From Schlesneria sp. (GTDB taxonomy: Bacteria; Planctomycetota; Planctomycetia; Planctomycetales; Planctomycetaceae), in the NCBI GenBank assembly GCA_025353525.1, contig JANXOO010001375.1, positions 1 through 6,118 on the forward strand: DNA of 6,118 nt. The letters run 5' to 3'. Position 1 is the first letter of the stretch. Each line of letters begins with the position of its first letter. The translations under genes and the position numbers were made by a program. The notes beneath the pieces are model-generated. The model searched no databases. It was not told where the DNA came from and was given only the letters and a program-made list of their open reading frames with translations. Positions 1 through 6,118 of the stretch are shown here, piece after piece.

Positions 1-2
1 CC

Positions 3-1250
3 CCCAATCGACTTGAAAAACTGAAGCTTTTTTGCGGACGATTTGCCGAACGGGCGTTCCGTCGACCATTGAGTGTTGAACTACGGCAACTTTACATTGA
101 TCGACAATTTGAATCGGCTTCCGACCTCGACGCGGCTGTCAATCACGTCATCCTTCTGGTACTCAAGTCGCCTCGATTCTTGTATCGGGAACTGGGAGCA
201 GATCCGGCGGCCATCAACGATCCGTATAGTGTCGCGTCGCGGATCTCGTTCGGGTTGTGGGACTCGGTGCCCGATCAGGACCTGCTGAATGCTGCGGCAG
301 AAGCCCGACTTTCCAATCGCGAACTCGTGGCGGCTCAGGTCTCGCGAATGGTTGATGATCCGCGAGCCCTGACCAAGCTGCGGGAATTTCTGTTGAAATG
401 GCTGAAGATCGACCGGGTCCCCGATCTCAGCAAAGACCCCGAGCGGTTTCCGGAGTTCAGCCCGGCGATTTCAAATGATTTGCGTACATCGCTTGAGCTG
501 TTTCTGGACGACCTGATCGCCAGCGAATCCGCTGACTTTCGCCAGATGTTGCTATCGGATTCACTGTACCTCAACGGTCGCCTGGCGAAGTTTTACGGAG
601 CTGAACTTTCAGACGACGCTCCGTTCCAGAAGGTCTCGATCGATCGCGATGCGCGGGCGGGAGTCTTGTCGCACCCGTATCTGATGACCGGTTTCGCCTA
701 TACGGGGACCAGTTCTCCGATCCACCGGGGAATATTCATCGCTCGCAGCCTGTTGGGACGAACGCTGCGACCGCCACCGGAAGCCGTCGCTCCCCTGGCG
801 CCTCAGTTGGCCCCCGACCTGACAACGCGCGATCGCGTGGCGCTGCAAACCCGGTCCGAATCGTGTCAGTCGTGTCACGCGATGATTAATCCGCTCGGAT
901 TCACGCTCGAACATTTCGATGCTGTCGGACGGTTCCGGAAGGAAGAGAACGGCAAGCCGATCGTTGCAACGGGACTCTATCGAACCCGCCAAGGGGATAC
1001 AGTCCAGTTTGACGGCGTACGCGATTTGGCAAAATATCTGGCCGACAGTCCGGAAACGCACGCTGCGTTCGTCGAACAATTGTTTCATGCGACGATCAAT
1101 CAGCCGATTCGGGCTTATGGATTGCAGACGAAAGATCGACTTAGGGACACGTTTGTCAACGAGAAATTCAATATCCGTCGACTGCTGGTCGAAATCGTGA
1201 CGACTGCTGCACTAATGCCCGTCGAATCAACTTCGACTGGGACGAAGTGA
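3..1250 (+). CDS. DUF1592/DUF1588/DUF1585 domain protein, 5' truncated
   Basis: This is the C-terminal part of a large exported planctomycete protein of the DUF1587/1595/1592/1588/1585 type. The frame is open from position 3, so the start lies upstream of the window. A TTG at 69 is not a real start, because it falls inside the conserved end-of-DUF1595 motif FAERAFRRPLS (nt 42-74). Domains in order are: the DUF1595 tail; DUF1592 (about nt 120-600, including SPRFLYRELG and a KWLKID segment); DUF1588 (about 650-940); and DUF1585 (about 1010-1220, ending near RRLLVEIVTTAALM). DUF1588 carries CQSCH (nt 864-878) followed by NPLGFTLEHFDAVGRFR, a family hallmark. The CxxCH resembles a c-type haem site, but whether haem is bound here is unproven. 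Full-length relatives usually carry further N-terminal cytochrome-like domains. The downstream DUF1552 gene is its usual partner. Family assignment is firm; biochemical function is unknown. Confidence 0.93.
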   Translation, partial: PNRLEKLKLFCGRFAERAFRRPLSVELRQLYIDRQFESASDLDAAVNHVILLVLKSPRFLYRELGADPAAINDPYSVASRISFGLWDSVPDQDLLNAAAEARLSNRELVAAQVSRMVDDPRALTKLREFLLKWLKIDRVPDLSKDPERFPEFSPAISNDLRTSLELFLDDLIASESADFRQMLLSDSLYLNGRLAKFYGAELSDDAPFQKVSIDRDARAGVLSHPYLMTGFAYTGTSSPIHRGIFIARSLLGRTLRPPPEAVAPLAPQLAPDLTTRDRVALQTRSESCQSCHAMINPLGFTLEHFDAVGRFRKEENGKPIVATGLYRTRQGDTVQFDGVRDLAKYLADSPETHAAFVEQLFHATINQPIRAYGLQTKDRLRDTFVNEKFNIRRLLVEIVTTAALMPVESTSTGTK

Positions 1251-1255
1251 GGCTT

Positions 1256-1304
1256 TTGACGAATAACTGTTACCGTAACGTGAGCTATTTCAAACCCGTA
1301 TACT
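1256..1304 (+). promoter_or_regulatory. Possible promoter/operator region before the DUF1552 gene
   Basis: The 108-base gap between the first two genes contains a TATACT hexamer (1299-1304) that resembles a sigma-70 -10 box. About 18 bases upstream is only a poor -35 (GTAACG, 1275-1280). That hexamer overlaps a short inverted repeat, GTTAC-C-GTAAC (1269-1279). A TTGACG (1256-1261) is a good -35 by sequence but lies too far from TATACT. The gap could therefore carry a promoter with an operator, or simply be an untranslated spacer in an operon. No terminator-like hairpin with a T-run follows the first gene. Confidence 0.2.
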
Positions 1305-1343
1305 GAATTTCCTCCGCATCACCCGTGGGCACGACTGCTATCC

Positions 1344-1348
1344 GAGGA
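1344..1348 (+). promoter_or_regulatory. Ribosome binding site of the DUF1552 gene
   Basis: GAGGA lies 10 bases before the ATG at 1359. It is one of the clearer Shine-Dalgarno sequences in this window. It supports 1359 as the start, which also places the twin-arginine motif at the very N-terminus. Confidence 0.55.
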
Positions 1349-1358
1349 CACGACCGCC

Positions 1359-2675
1359 ATGAATCAAGTATCCCGACGAGAATTTCTGCATAAACTTGGT
1401 ATTAGTGCTGCGGCGATGCCATTCGTCCTGAATCTGCCGAGCTTGGGTTTTGCCAATCAGGCCGCTCGCAAGCAGAGACTTGTGGCGATCTTCAGCCCGA
1501 ACGGCGTGGTCCCTCCTGCCTTCTGGCCCGATGAAGAAGGTGCCGACTTCAAATTGAAGGAAAGCCTTTCGCCGCTTGAACCGTTCAAGGACCGATTACT
1601 GACGCTCAACGGTGTCTGCGACAAGGTACGCGGTGACGGCGACAGCCACATGCGAGGAATCGGCTGCCTGCTGACCGGCACAGAGCTGTTTCCGGGAAAT
1701 ATCCAGGGAGGTTCGGATACTCCAGCCGGGTGGTCGAGTGGTCTTTCGATTGATCAGGAGATCAAGAATTACTTGCAGGCGAATGCCGCGACGCAGACGC
1801 GATTCGGTTCACTGGAATTTGGCGTGATGGTCCCGGACCGAGCTGATACGTGGACGCGAATGGCCTACTCCGGAGCCAACAAGCCGATCGCACCGATCGA
1901 CGATCCTTACCGGATGTTCTCGAAACTGTACGGCCGGATGAAAGACCAGGAAAGCTTGAAGAGTATTCTGGACGGACTTCAATCCGACCTGCAAAAGTTG
2001 TCGGCCAACATCAATGCCGAGGACCGGCAGTTGCTCGACGAACAGGCGACGTTCGTGCGTGAGATGGAACGGGAATTGAAAATGGCGTCGGCTCAATCTG
2101 TCGGACATGCCGTTCCGGAACTCGAACCCGGCGTCAAGGGAGAAGCGGACAACATGCCGCGACTCAGCAAAATGCAAATCGAGTTAATGGTCAACAGCTT
2201 TGCATCCGATTTCGCACGCATCGCCACTCTGCAATATACGAATTCTGTCGGCAACGCGAAAATGCGGTTTCTGGGTGTCGAAGAGGGGCATCACGAACTG
2301 TCTCATAACGGAGACGACGATACGAAGTCGCAGGAAAAACTGACTCTGATTAACAAATGGTATGCAGAACAACTGGCTTATCTGGCGAAGCGACTGTCAG
2401 AAACTCCCGAGCCTGGTGGTGGCGGCTCGCTCCTCGACAATACGCTGATTGTCTGGACCAACGAACTTGGCAAGGGGAACTCGCATACCCTCGACAATAT
2501 ACCGTTTGTCCTGGTCGGCAATGGGCTCGATTTCAAAATGGGCCGCTCGCTGAAGTTTGGAGAAGTTCCGCACAATCGCCTGCTGCTGTCGCTAGCCCAC
2601 GGTTTTGGGCACCGTATCGACCGGTTCGGGAACCCGGATTTTTGCGGAGCGGGCCCGCTTGGCAACCTGACATAG
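1359..2675 (+). CDS. DUF1552 domain protein, Tat-exported
   Basis: This 438-residue protein is complete and near the usual length for DUF1552 proteins. The N-terminus carries a twin-arginine signal, SRREFL (residues 5-10), then a hydrophobic stretch to about residue 32, so export in folded form by the Tat system is expected. Family hallmarks are [18 protein letters not shown] (residues 40-57), [13 protein letters not shown] (95-107) and a C-terminal block with [19 protein letters not shown] (365-383) followed by LVGNG. The last block resembles the region of DUF1501/sulfatase-like proteins, suggesting an alkaline-phosphatase-type fold. His311, His312, His316 and His376 are candidate ligands, but no activity is established. 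A helical stretch (about 190-245) is rich in charged residues and may be coiled. The gene follows its habitual DUF1592-type partner by 108 bases, and the two probably act together outside the cytoplasm. The start is supported by GAGGA and the signal peptide. Family call is confident; function is open. Confidence 0.95.
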   Translation: MNQVSRREFLHKLGISAAAMPFVLNLPSLGFANQAARKQRLVAIFSPNGVVPPAFWPDEEGADFKLKESLSPLEPFKDRLLTLNGVCDKVRGDGDSHMRGIGCLLTGTELFPGNIQGGSDTPAGWSSGLSIDQEIKNYLQANAATQTRFGSLEFGVMVPDRADTWTRMAYSGANKPIAPIDDPYRMFSKLYGRMKDQESLKSILDGLQSDLQKLSANINAEDRQLLDEQATFVREMERELKMASAQSVGHAVPELEPGVKGEADNMPRLSKMQIELMVNSFASDFARIATLQYTNSVGNAKMRFLGVEEGHHELSHNGDDDTKSQEKLTLINKWYAEQLAYLAKRLSETPEPGGGGSLLDNTLIVWTNELGKGNSHTLDNIPFVLVGNGLDFKMGRSLKFGEVPHNRLLLSLAHGFGHRIDRFGNPDFCGAGPLGNLT

Positions 2676-2732
2676 ACATGACACAATCGACGACGCCAAT
2701 CCACGGCTTTTGTTGAACTGGTCGAATCGAGT

Positions 2733-3860
2733 ATGGCTCAGGCTTACACCCCCGGACTGATGGTTTCGCGTGGCTGTCGATGGCGGTGCCGTCGGTTGCT
2801 GCCGATTGCCGGTGATGTCCTTGTTCAGGTGGGAGCTCACGTCAAAGCCCGTGATGTCGTTGCCCGAACAATGATGCCGGGGGATGCTCTTCCCGTCAAT
2901 CTGGCCAGAAAGCTGGGGGTTTCGCCATCGGAATTATCCCGCAGTATGCTGCAAACGATTGGCAGCGTCATCAGGGCCGGTGATCCGCTCGCTCGGACAA
3001 AAGGTCTGTTCGGGTTTTTCCGGACAGAATTTCCGTCGCCGATTGGCGGAACGGTCGAGGCGATTTCAAAAGTGACCGGTCAGGTGATTCTCAGAGGCGA
3101 TCCGATCGCCGTTCAGGTCGCCGCCTACCTGGCAGGGACCGTCGTTGAGATTATCCCTCGTGAAGGGGTCGTCGTTGAAGCGGATGTCGCACTGATTCAG
3201 GGGATATTCGGGATTGGCGGTGAGGCATTCGGAAAGATCTGTCTCGTCGCTGCCTCACCAGACGAAGATCTGACCGAAGATGCCATCAGGCCCGAACATC
3301 GGGGCGGTATTGTAGTTGGTGGTCGACGGGTCGCGGGCAATGCTGTGCGAAAAGCGATTGAAACGGGTGTCGCCGCGATTGTCGCGGGCGGAATCGACGA
3401 CCACGATCTGCGAGAGATTCTTGGCTATGACCTGGGTGTTGCCGTCACCGGAACCGAAAAACTTGGCACGACAATCATCGTGACCGAGGGGTTCGGCGAG
3501 ATTGCCATGGCGCGGCGAACATTCGAGCTGCTGGCATCGCATGCGGGTCGGGAAGCGAGCGTCAACGGGGCGACTCAAATTCGCGCAGGAGTCATGCGCC
3601 CGGAAATCGTGATCGCCCTGGAGGAACCACTTTCCACGAGCAGTCGCGATTCTGGTCGGGTGGCAGGATCGCTGAATGTCGGCTCGCCGATCCGCATCAT
3701 TCGCGAACCGCATTTCGGCGCGTTAGGATCGGTGACGCGGCTGCCTCATGAGCAGGTGCTGCTCGAGTCGGAATCACTGGCTCGTGTCGTCGAAGCGAAA
3801 CTGGCAAACGGAATGAACGTAATAGTCCCACGTGCAAATGTGGAACTCATCGAAGGGTAA
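2733..3860 (+). CDS. Barrel-sandwich-like/KOW-like protein, first gene of the DUF6754 cluster
   Basis: This 375-residue protein has no signal peptide and no membrane helix, so it is probably cytosolic or peripheral to the membrane. Residues about 21-130 look like a barrel-sandwich (lipoyl/biotin-like) fold, with LPIAGDVLVQVGAHVKARDVVAR (23-45, in two strands) and a second half near PSPIGGTVEAISKVTGQVIL (101-120). No lipoyl or biotin attachment lysine motif is evident. Residues about 135-290 form a glycine- and valine-rich region with GIFGIGGEAFG (157-167), a repeated GG pattern, and VTEGFGEIAMARRTFELL (250-267). Residues about 315-375 resemble a KOW domain: GSPIRIIREPHFGALGSV followed by the ending VPRANVELIEG. 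The N-terminal MAQAYTPGL matches what I recall of relatives and supports the ATG at 2733, although the upstream Shine-Dalgarno is weak. A role as a soluble subunit bound to the membrane proteins encoded next is inferred. It is also possible that KOW makes it an RNA- or ribosome-contacting protein. Confidence 0.92.
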   Translation: MAQAYTPGLMVSRGCRWRCRRLLPIAGDVLVQVGAHVKARDVVARTMMPGDALPVNLARKLGVSPSELSRSMLQTIGSVIRAGDPLARTKGLFGFFRTEFPSPIGGTVEAISKVTGQVILRGDPIAVQVAAYLAGTVVEIIPREGVVVEADVALIQGIFGIGGEAFGKICLVAASPDEDLTEDAIRPEHRGGIVVGGRRVAGNAVRKAIETGVAAIVAGGIDDHDLREILGYDLGVAVTGTEKLGTTIIVTEGFGEIAMARRTFELLASHAGREASVNGATQIRAGVMRPEIVIALEEPLSTSSRDSGRVAGSLNVGSPIRIIREPHFGALGSVTRLPHEQVLLESESLARVVEAKLANGMNVIVPRANVELIEG

Positions 3861-4098
3861 GGAATGGATTTCCGGATGAGAGATGAGCCTTTCACGAACA
3901 GCTCTCAGTCGAAATTGCGACTCCGATTTGAACTTGTTCTGAAGTGAAGGTGGGGATTACCAGGGAATGGGAAGTTGTGGCAACGTTCGGGATGTTCTTG
4001 ACGCAGGCTCATCACGCGGAGCGATGATGGCCACATTGACCAAATACACTGACCACAATGCGTTACTTCAACGCAATATCAAGTTTCTTCCGGGCGAT
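3861..4098 (+). other. Non-coding gap inside the DUF6754 cluster
   Basis: These 238 bases separate the KOW-like gene from the preferred DUF6754 start. The DUF6754 frame is open upstream from 3967, but its residues there (about 44) look unlike a signal peptide and resemble nothing I recognise. A 27-codon ORF (3864-3947) has no recognisable product. A small hairpin, AGTCG-6 nt-CGACT (3907-3922), has no T-run after it, so it is a poor terminator. TTGACC at 4036-4041 resembles a -35 box, but I see no matching -10 at normal spacing. The gap may hold a promoter or leader for the three coupled membrane genes, but nothing is convincing. Confidence 0.4.
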
Positions 4099-5064
4099 AT
4101 GAAGTCACGTCGATTTCGCTCGGGCATCCTCTGGCCGGTTCTGAAAGCCGTCTTTGTGTTCGTTGCGTTGTTTGTCACCCCCTGCCTGACGATCGCTGCT
4201 GAAAAGCCGAAAGATGTCGCTGCGAAAAAGTCGACCGACTGGTTTGATACTGGAAAGACCACGTTTGCGATTTTGACGATTGTGGTGTGCGGCACGGTGA
4301 TCGGTTGCACCGAGGTCGCTCGTCGCGGAAAGCCGTTCTACGTGCGTCCGATTGCCGGTTTGCAAGCGATGGAAGAGGCGGTCGGTCGTGCGACGGAAAT
4401 GGGAAAACCGATGCTCTTCGTACCGGGACTCGAAGATGTCAAGGAAATCGATACGGTCGCAGGCATCACGATTCTGGCGAGCGTTGCCAGAATGGCTGCC
4501 GAATACGACACGCCGCTGGAAGTCCCCACCAGCCGTACCCTGGTGATGACTGCCGCCCGCGAGGCCGTGCAGTCGGCGGCAATCGCCGCCGGACGACCCG
4601 ACTATTACAACGAAGACACAATCTATTACGTGACCGAAGAACAGTTTGGCTACGTGGCGTCGGTCTGCGGCTGGATGCATCGCGAAAAGCCGGCAGCCTG
4701 TTTCTATCAGGGAAAATTCTTTGCCGAATCCCTGATTCTTGCCGAAACAGGAAACTCTGTAGGAGCGATTCAAATTGCCGGTACGGCAGAGATGTCCCAA
4801 TTACCGTTCTTTGTGGCCGCGTGCGACTACACCCTGATCGGTGAAGAACTGTTCGCCGCATCGGCCTATCTGTCGGGCGAACCGGCTCAGTTGGGAATGT
4901 TGAAGGGCCAGGACTTTGGCAAACTGGCCGCAATGATCCTGATCGTGGTCGGTTGTGCCCTGGCGACGTGGGATTCGTTCTCACCACCCGTCAAGAACGC
5001 CGACGGAATTGAGGCGCCCTCGCGCAGCCGCTGGATCACTGACACCGTCTTGAAGGGTGGATGA
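4099..5064 (+). CDS. DUF6754 membrane protein
   Basis: I place the start at ATG 4099 (321 residues), because it begins directly with a canonical signal peptide: basic MKSRRFR, a hydrophobic core to about residue 33, and a likely cleavage after TIAA before EKPKD. In-frame ATGs at 3967, 4024 and 4027 would add up to 44 residues and bury that signal. In the 4099 numbering, a membrane helix spans about 53-71 (TFAILTIVVCGTVIGC) and is followed at once by basic ARRGKPFYVR. The positive-inside rule then puts the main domain (about 77-273) in the cytoplasm. This domain carries the DUF6754 signatures RPIAGLQAMEEAVGRATEMG, LFVPGLEDV, GAIQIAGTA (222-230) and ACDYTLIGEELFAASAYLS (241-259). A final helix lies near 274-291, with a short, probably extracytoplasmic tail. 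The family has no assigned activity. The stop overlaps the next start (ATGA). The family call rests on remembered relatives and is fairly strong; the start is less certain. Confidence 0.9.
   Translation: MKSRRFRSGILWPVLKAVFVFVALFVTPCLTIAAEKPKDVAAKKSTDWFDTGKTTFAILTIVVCGTVIGCTEVARRGKPFYVRPIAGLQAMEEAVGRATEMGKPMLFVPGLEDVKEIDTVAGITILASVARMAAEYDTPLEVPTSRTLVMTAAREAVQSAAIAAGRPDYYNEDTIYYVTEEQFGYVASVCGWMHREKPAACFYQGKFFAESLILAETGNSVGAIQIAGTAEMSQLPFFVAACDYTLIGEELFAASAYLSGEPAQLGMLKGQDFGKLAAMILIVVGCALATWDSFSPPVKNADGIEAPSRSRWITDTVLKGG
5052..5060 (+). promoter_or_regulatory. Ribosome binding site deciding between two adjacent starts
   Basis: GAAGGGTGG lies inside the end of the DUF6754 gene, immediately before ATGATG (5061-5066). 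Its GAAGG core (5052-5056) is only 4 bases from the first ATG but 7 bases from the second. The second start (5064) therefore fits normal Shine-Dalgarno spacing better, while the first gives the ATGA overlap. The two starts differ by one methionine. Confidence 0.5.
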
Positions 5065-5774
5065 TGTCAAAAACAATTCCCGTAGTGATCGCCAGTGCCG
5101 TCGGTTATCTGATGTTCGTCGCCTGCTTTTCTCCCTACCTGCTTCCATGGCGCCAGACCGCAGAAGAGTGGTATACGGTTGTCGCCACGATTGCGATGCT
5201 TTACGGAGGCGTGAACCTGTGTACTCACCACCTGAAAAAGATTTCCGATCGCGAAGCGGGCTGGGGATTTTCGGGAGTGACACTGATTGCGTTCGCCGTG
5301 ACTGTGGCCATTGGTCTGTTGAAAGTCGGCGTCGTCCCTGAATCGGTTAAACATCTCGATCGCGCCTGGTCAGGCCAGTTTCAGCAAGAAGGAAGCGCAT
5401 TCTGGTGGATCTATCAATATCTGTTCAGCCCGATCGTTTCGACGATGTTCGCGATGCTCGCGTTCTATGTCGCATCGGCCGCGTTTCGTGCGTTTCGCGC
5501 AAAAAACGTTGAAGCAGTCCTGCTGCTGCTGACAGCGTTAATTGTCCTTGTCGGTCAGACAAAAGATCGCGAAATCACATCGCTGTTACTGGCGGTCCCC
5601 GCAGACGGTTCGTTGCCAAACTTTCCAATCGCCGATCTGACTGAGTTCATCCGCAAGACGTTTGTCACGGCGGGCCAGCGAGCCATCATGATCGGTATTG
5701 CACTGGGTGTCGTCGCCACTTCACTGCGTTTGCTAATGGGTCTTGATCGATCTTATCTGGGGGGCGACGAGTGA
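5061..5774 (+). CDS. Polytopic membrane protein of the DUF6754 cluster
   Basis: This is a 237-residue integral membrane protein with about six predicted helices: residues 5-24, 38-54, 70-88, 119-143, 150-165 and 204-225. Conserved-looking blocks are the segment around STMFAMLAFYVASAAFRAFRAKNVEA (127-152, a helix followed by a basic, probably cytosolic, loop) and TAGQRAIMIGIALGVVATSLR (203-223), which ends in LDRSYLGGDE. These blocks match proteins I recall next to DUF6754 genes in other phyla, but I know no domain name or function for them. There are no transporter signatures, ATP-binding motifs or haem motifs. Its start overlaps the DUF6754 stop by four bases and its stop overlaps the next start by four, so its translation is probably coupled to both neighbours. 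It is most likely the membrane core of a complex they form. The start is ATG 5061 or, by Shine-Dalgarno spacing, 5064. Confidence 0.92.
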   Translation: MMSKTIPVVIASAVGYLMFVACFSPYLLPWRQTAEEWYTVVATIAMLYGGVNLCTHHLKKISDREAGWGFSGVTLIAFAVTVAIGLLKVGVVPESVKHLDRAWSGQFQQEGSAFWWIYQYLFSPIVSTMFAMLAFYVASAAFRAFRAKNVEAVLLLLTALIVLVGQTKDREITSLLLAVPADGSLPNFPIADLTEFIRKTFVTAGQRAIMIGIALGVVATSLRLLMGLDRSYLGGDE

Positions 5775-6118
5775 CCGCGACGTTGCTGGAAAAACTCAAT
5801 TCGCTCGATCGTCGCTGGATCTTCCTCGCAATGGCGCTGGCCGTCGCAGCACCCATCCTGTTGGGGATCGGGTCAGATGAATCACCGTCGCCGCCAACGA
5901 AGAAATTGTTTGATCAAATTGAATCGCTGCCGACGGGTTCCCGCGTCGTGATGGCGATTGACTTCGATCCGAATTCTGCGGCAGAACTGACACCAATGGC
6001 ACTCGCGTTCACACGACATTGCTGCCTGCGGCGACACAAAATCTATTTCCTGACCCTTTGGGGAACAGGGCTGCCAATGATCGACGCCACCATCAAAACG
6101 GTCGTCCAGGCAGAATTC
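5771..6118 (+). CDS. Signal-anchored protein of the DUF6754 cluster, 3' truncated
   Basis: The frame is open for 116 codons from a GTG start at 5771 to the right edge, so the gene continues beyond the window. The GTG overlaps the previous stop (GTGA, 5771-5774), and a G-run (5759-5764) sits about 6 bases upstream as a possible weak ribosome site. The N-terminus is MTATLLEKLNSLDRRWIFLA, followed by a hydrophobic segment (about residues 16-34). The charged DRR before it and the acidic, proline-rich linker after it (DESPSPPTKK) suggest an uncleaved anchor with the rest outside the cytoplasm. The visible domain begins LFDQIESLPTGSRVVMAIDFDPNSAAELTPMA (47-77, in two parts) and has alternating strand/helix character with a Cys-Cys pair at 84-85. 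The DFDP and LPxGS patterns match what I recall in proteins encoded beside DUF6754. The function is unknown. Operon position suggests it is a subunit of the same complex. Confidence 0.88.
   Translation, partial: MTATLLEKLNSLDRRWIFLAMALAVAAPILLGIGSDESPSPPTKKLFDQIESLPTGSRVVMAIDFDPNSAAELTPMALAFTRHCCLRRHKIYFLTLWGTGLPMIDATIKTVVQAEF

Noticed and set aside
828..837. CGCGATCGCG palindrome.
   Set aside because: It lies inside the first gene and appears once. Alternating CG- and GATC-rich codons explain it without a regulatory role.
609..1088. 159-codon reverse-strand ORF opposite the DUF1588 region.
   Set aside because: It is an antisense shadow. The forward frame carries the conserved DUF1588/DUF1585 motifs throughout.
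2648..2659. Perfect 12-base palindrome AGCGGGCCCGCT near the end of the DUF1552 gene, considered as a terminator.
   Set aside because: It has no loop and no following T-run, and it lies within coding sequence. It could form only a four-pair stem as RNA.
3907..3922. Hairpin AGTCG-6 nt-CGACT considered as a terminator or riboswitch stem.
   Set aside because: It has only five pairs and no T-run, and no surrounding conserved RNA motif is recognisable.
3864..3947. 27-codon ORF in the gap after the KOW-like gene.
   Set aside because: Its composition gives no recognisable motif or hydrophobic segment, and the purine-rich stretch before it is too close to the ATG. Chance is a sufficient explanation.
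4105..4800. 231-codon reverse-strand ORF opposite the DUF6754 gene.
   Set aside because: It is the antisense shadow of a well-supported gene, and it is rich in Arg, His, Cys and Ser with no domain pattern.
6113..6118. The window ends exactly on an EcoRI site (GAATTC), suggesting a restriction-fragment clone.
   Set aside because: Other GAATTC sites occur inside the window at 2240 and 5971, and the left edge has none, so a complete EcoRI fragment is not indicated. Coincidence is adequate.

Overview
The window looks like a planctomycete chromosome (phylum Planctomycetota), judging from two kinds of protein. The first two genes form the pair typical of that phylum: a DUF1592/DUF1588/DUF1585 protein with a CxxCH motif, followed by a Tat-exported DUF1552 protein. 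The other genes also fit a planctomycete: moderate G+C, frequent CGA and GTC codons, and few strong Shine-Dalgarno sites. I cannot fix the genus. All six genes lie on the + strand. I see no RNA gene, mobile element, CRISPR array or strong terminator.

Positions 1-2675 hold the exported pair. The first gene is cut by the left edge; its frame is open from position 3, and it ends at 1250. After a 108-base gap comes a complete 438-residue DUF1552 protein (1359-2675). Such pairs are abundant in planctomycetes, and their biochemical role is not established.

Positions 2733-6118 hold a second unit, which is the most interesting part of the window. Its four genes are: a soluble 375-residue protein with a barrel-sandwich-like N-terminus and a KOW-like C-terminus; a membrane-anchored DUF6754 protein; a polytopic membrane protein with about six helices; and the start of a signal-anchored protein cut by the right edge. 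The last three are joined by ATGA and GTGA stop/start overlaps. From memory of related sequences, these genes recur together in several distant phyla without an assigned function. The layout fits a multi-subunit inner-membrane complex with a cytosolic subunit, a cytosol-facing DUF6754 domain, a membrane core and an extracytoplasmic domain. That model is inference.

The gaps are short: 108 bases (1251-1358), 57 bases (2676-2732) and 238 bases upstream of the preferred DUF6754 start (3861-4098). No gene-free stretch exceeds 300 bases.
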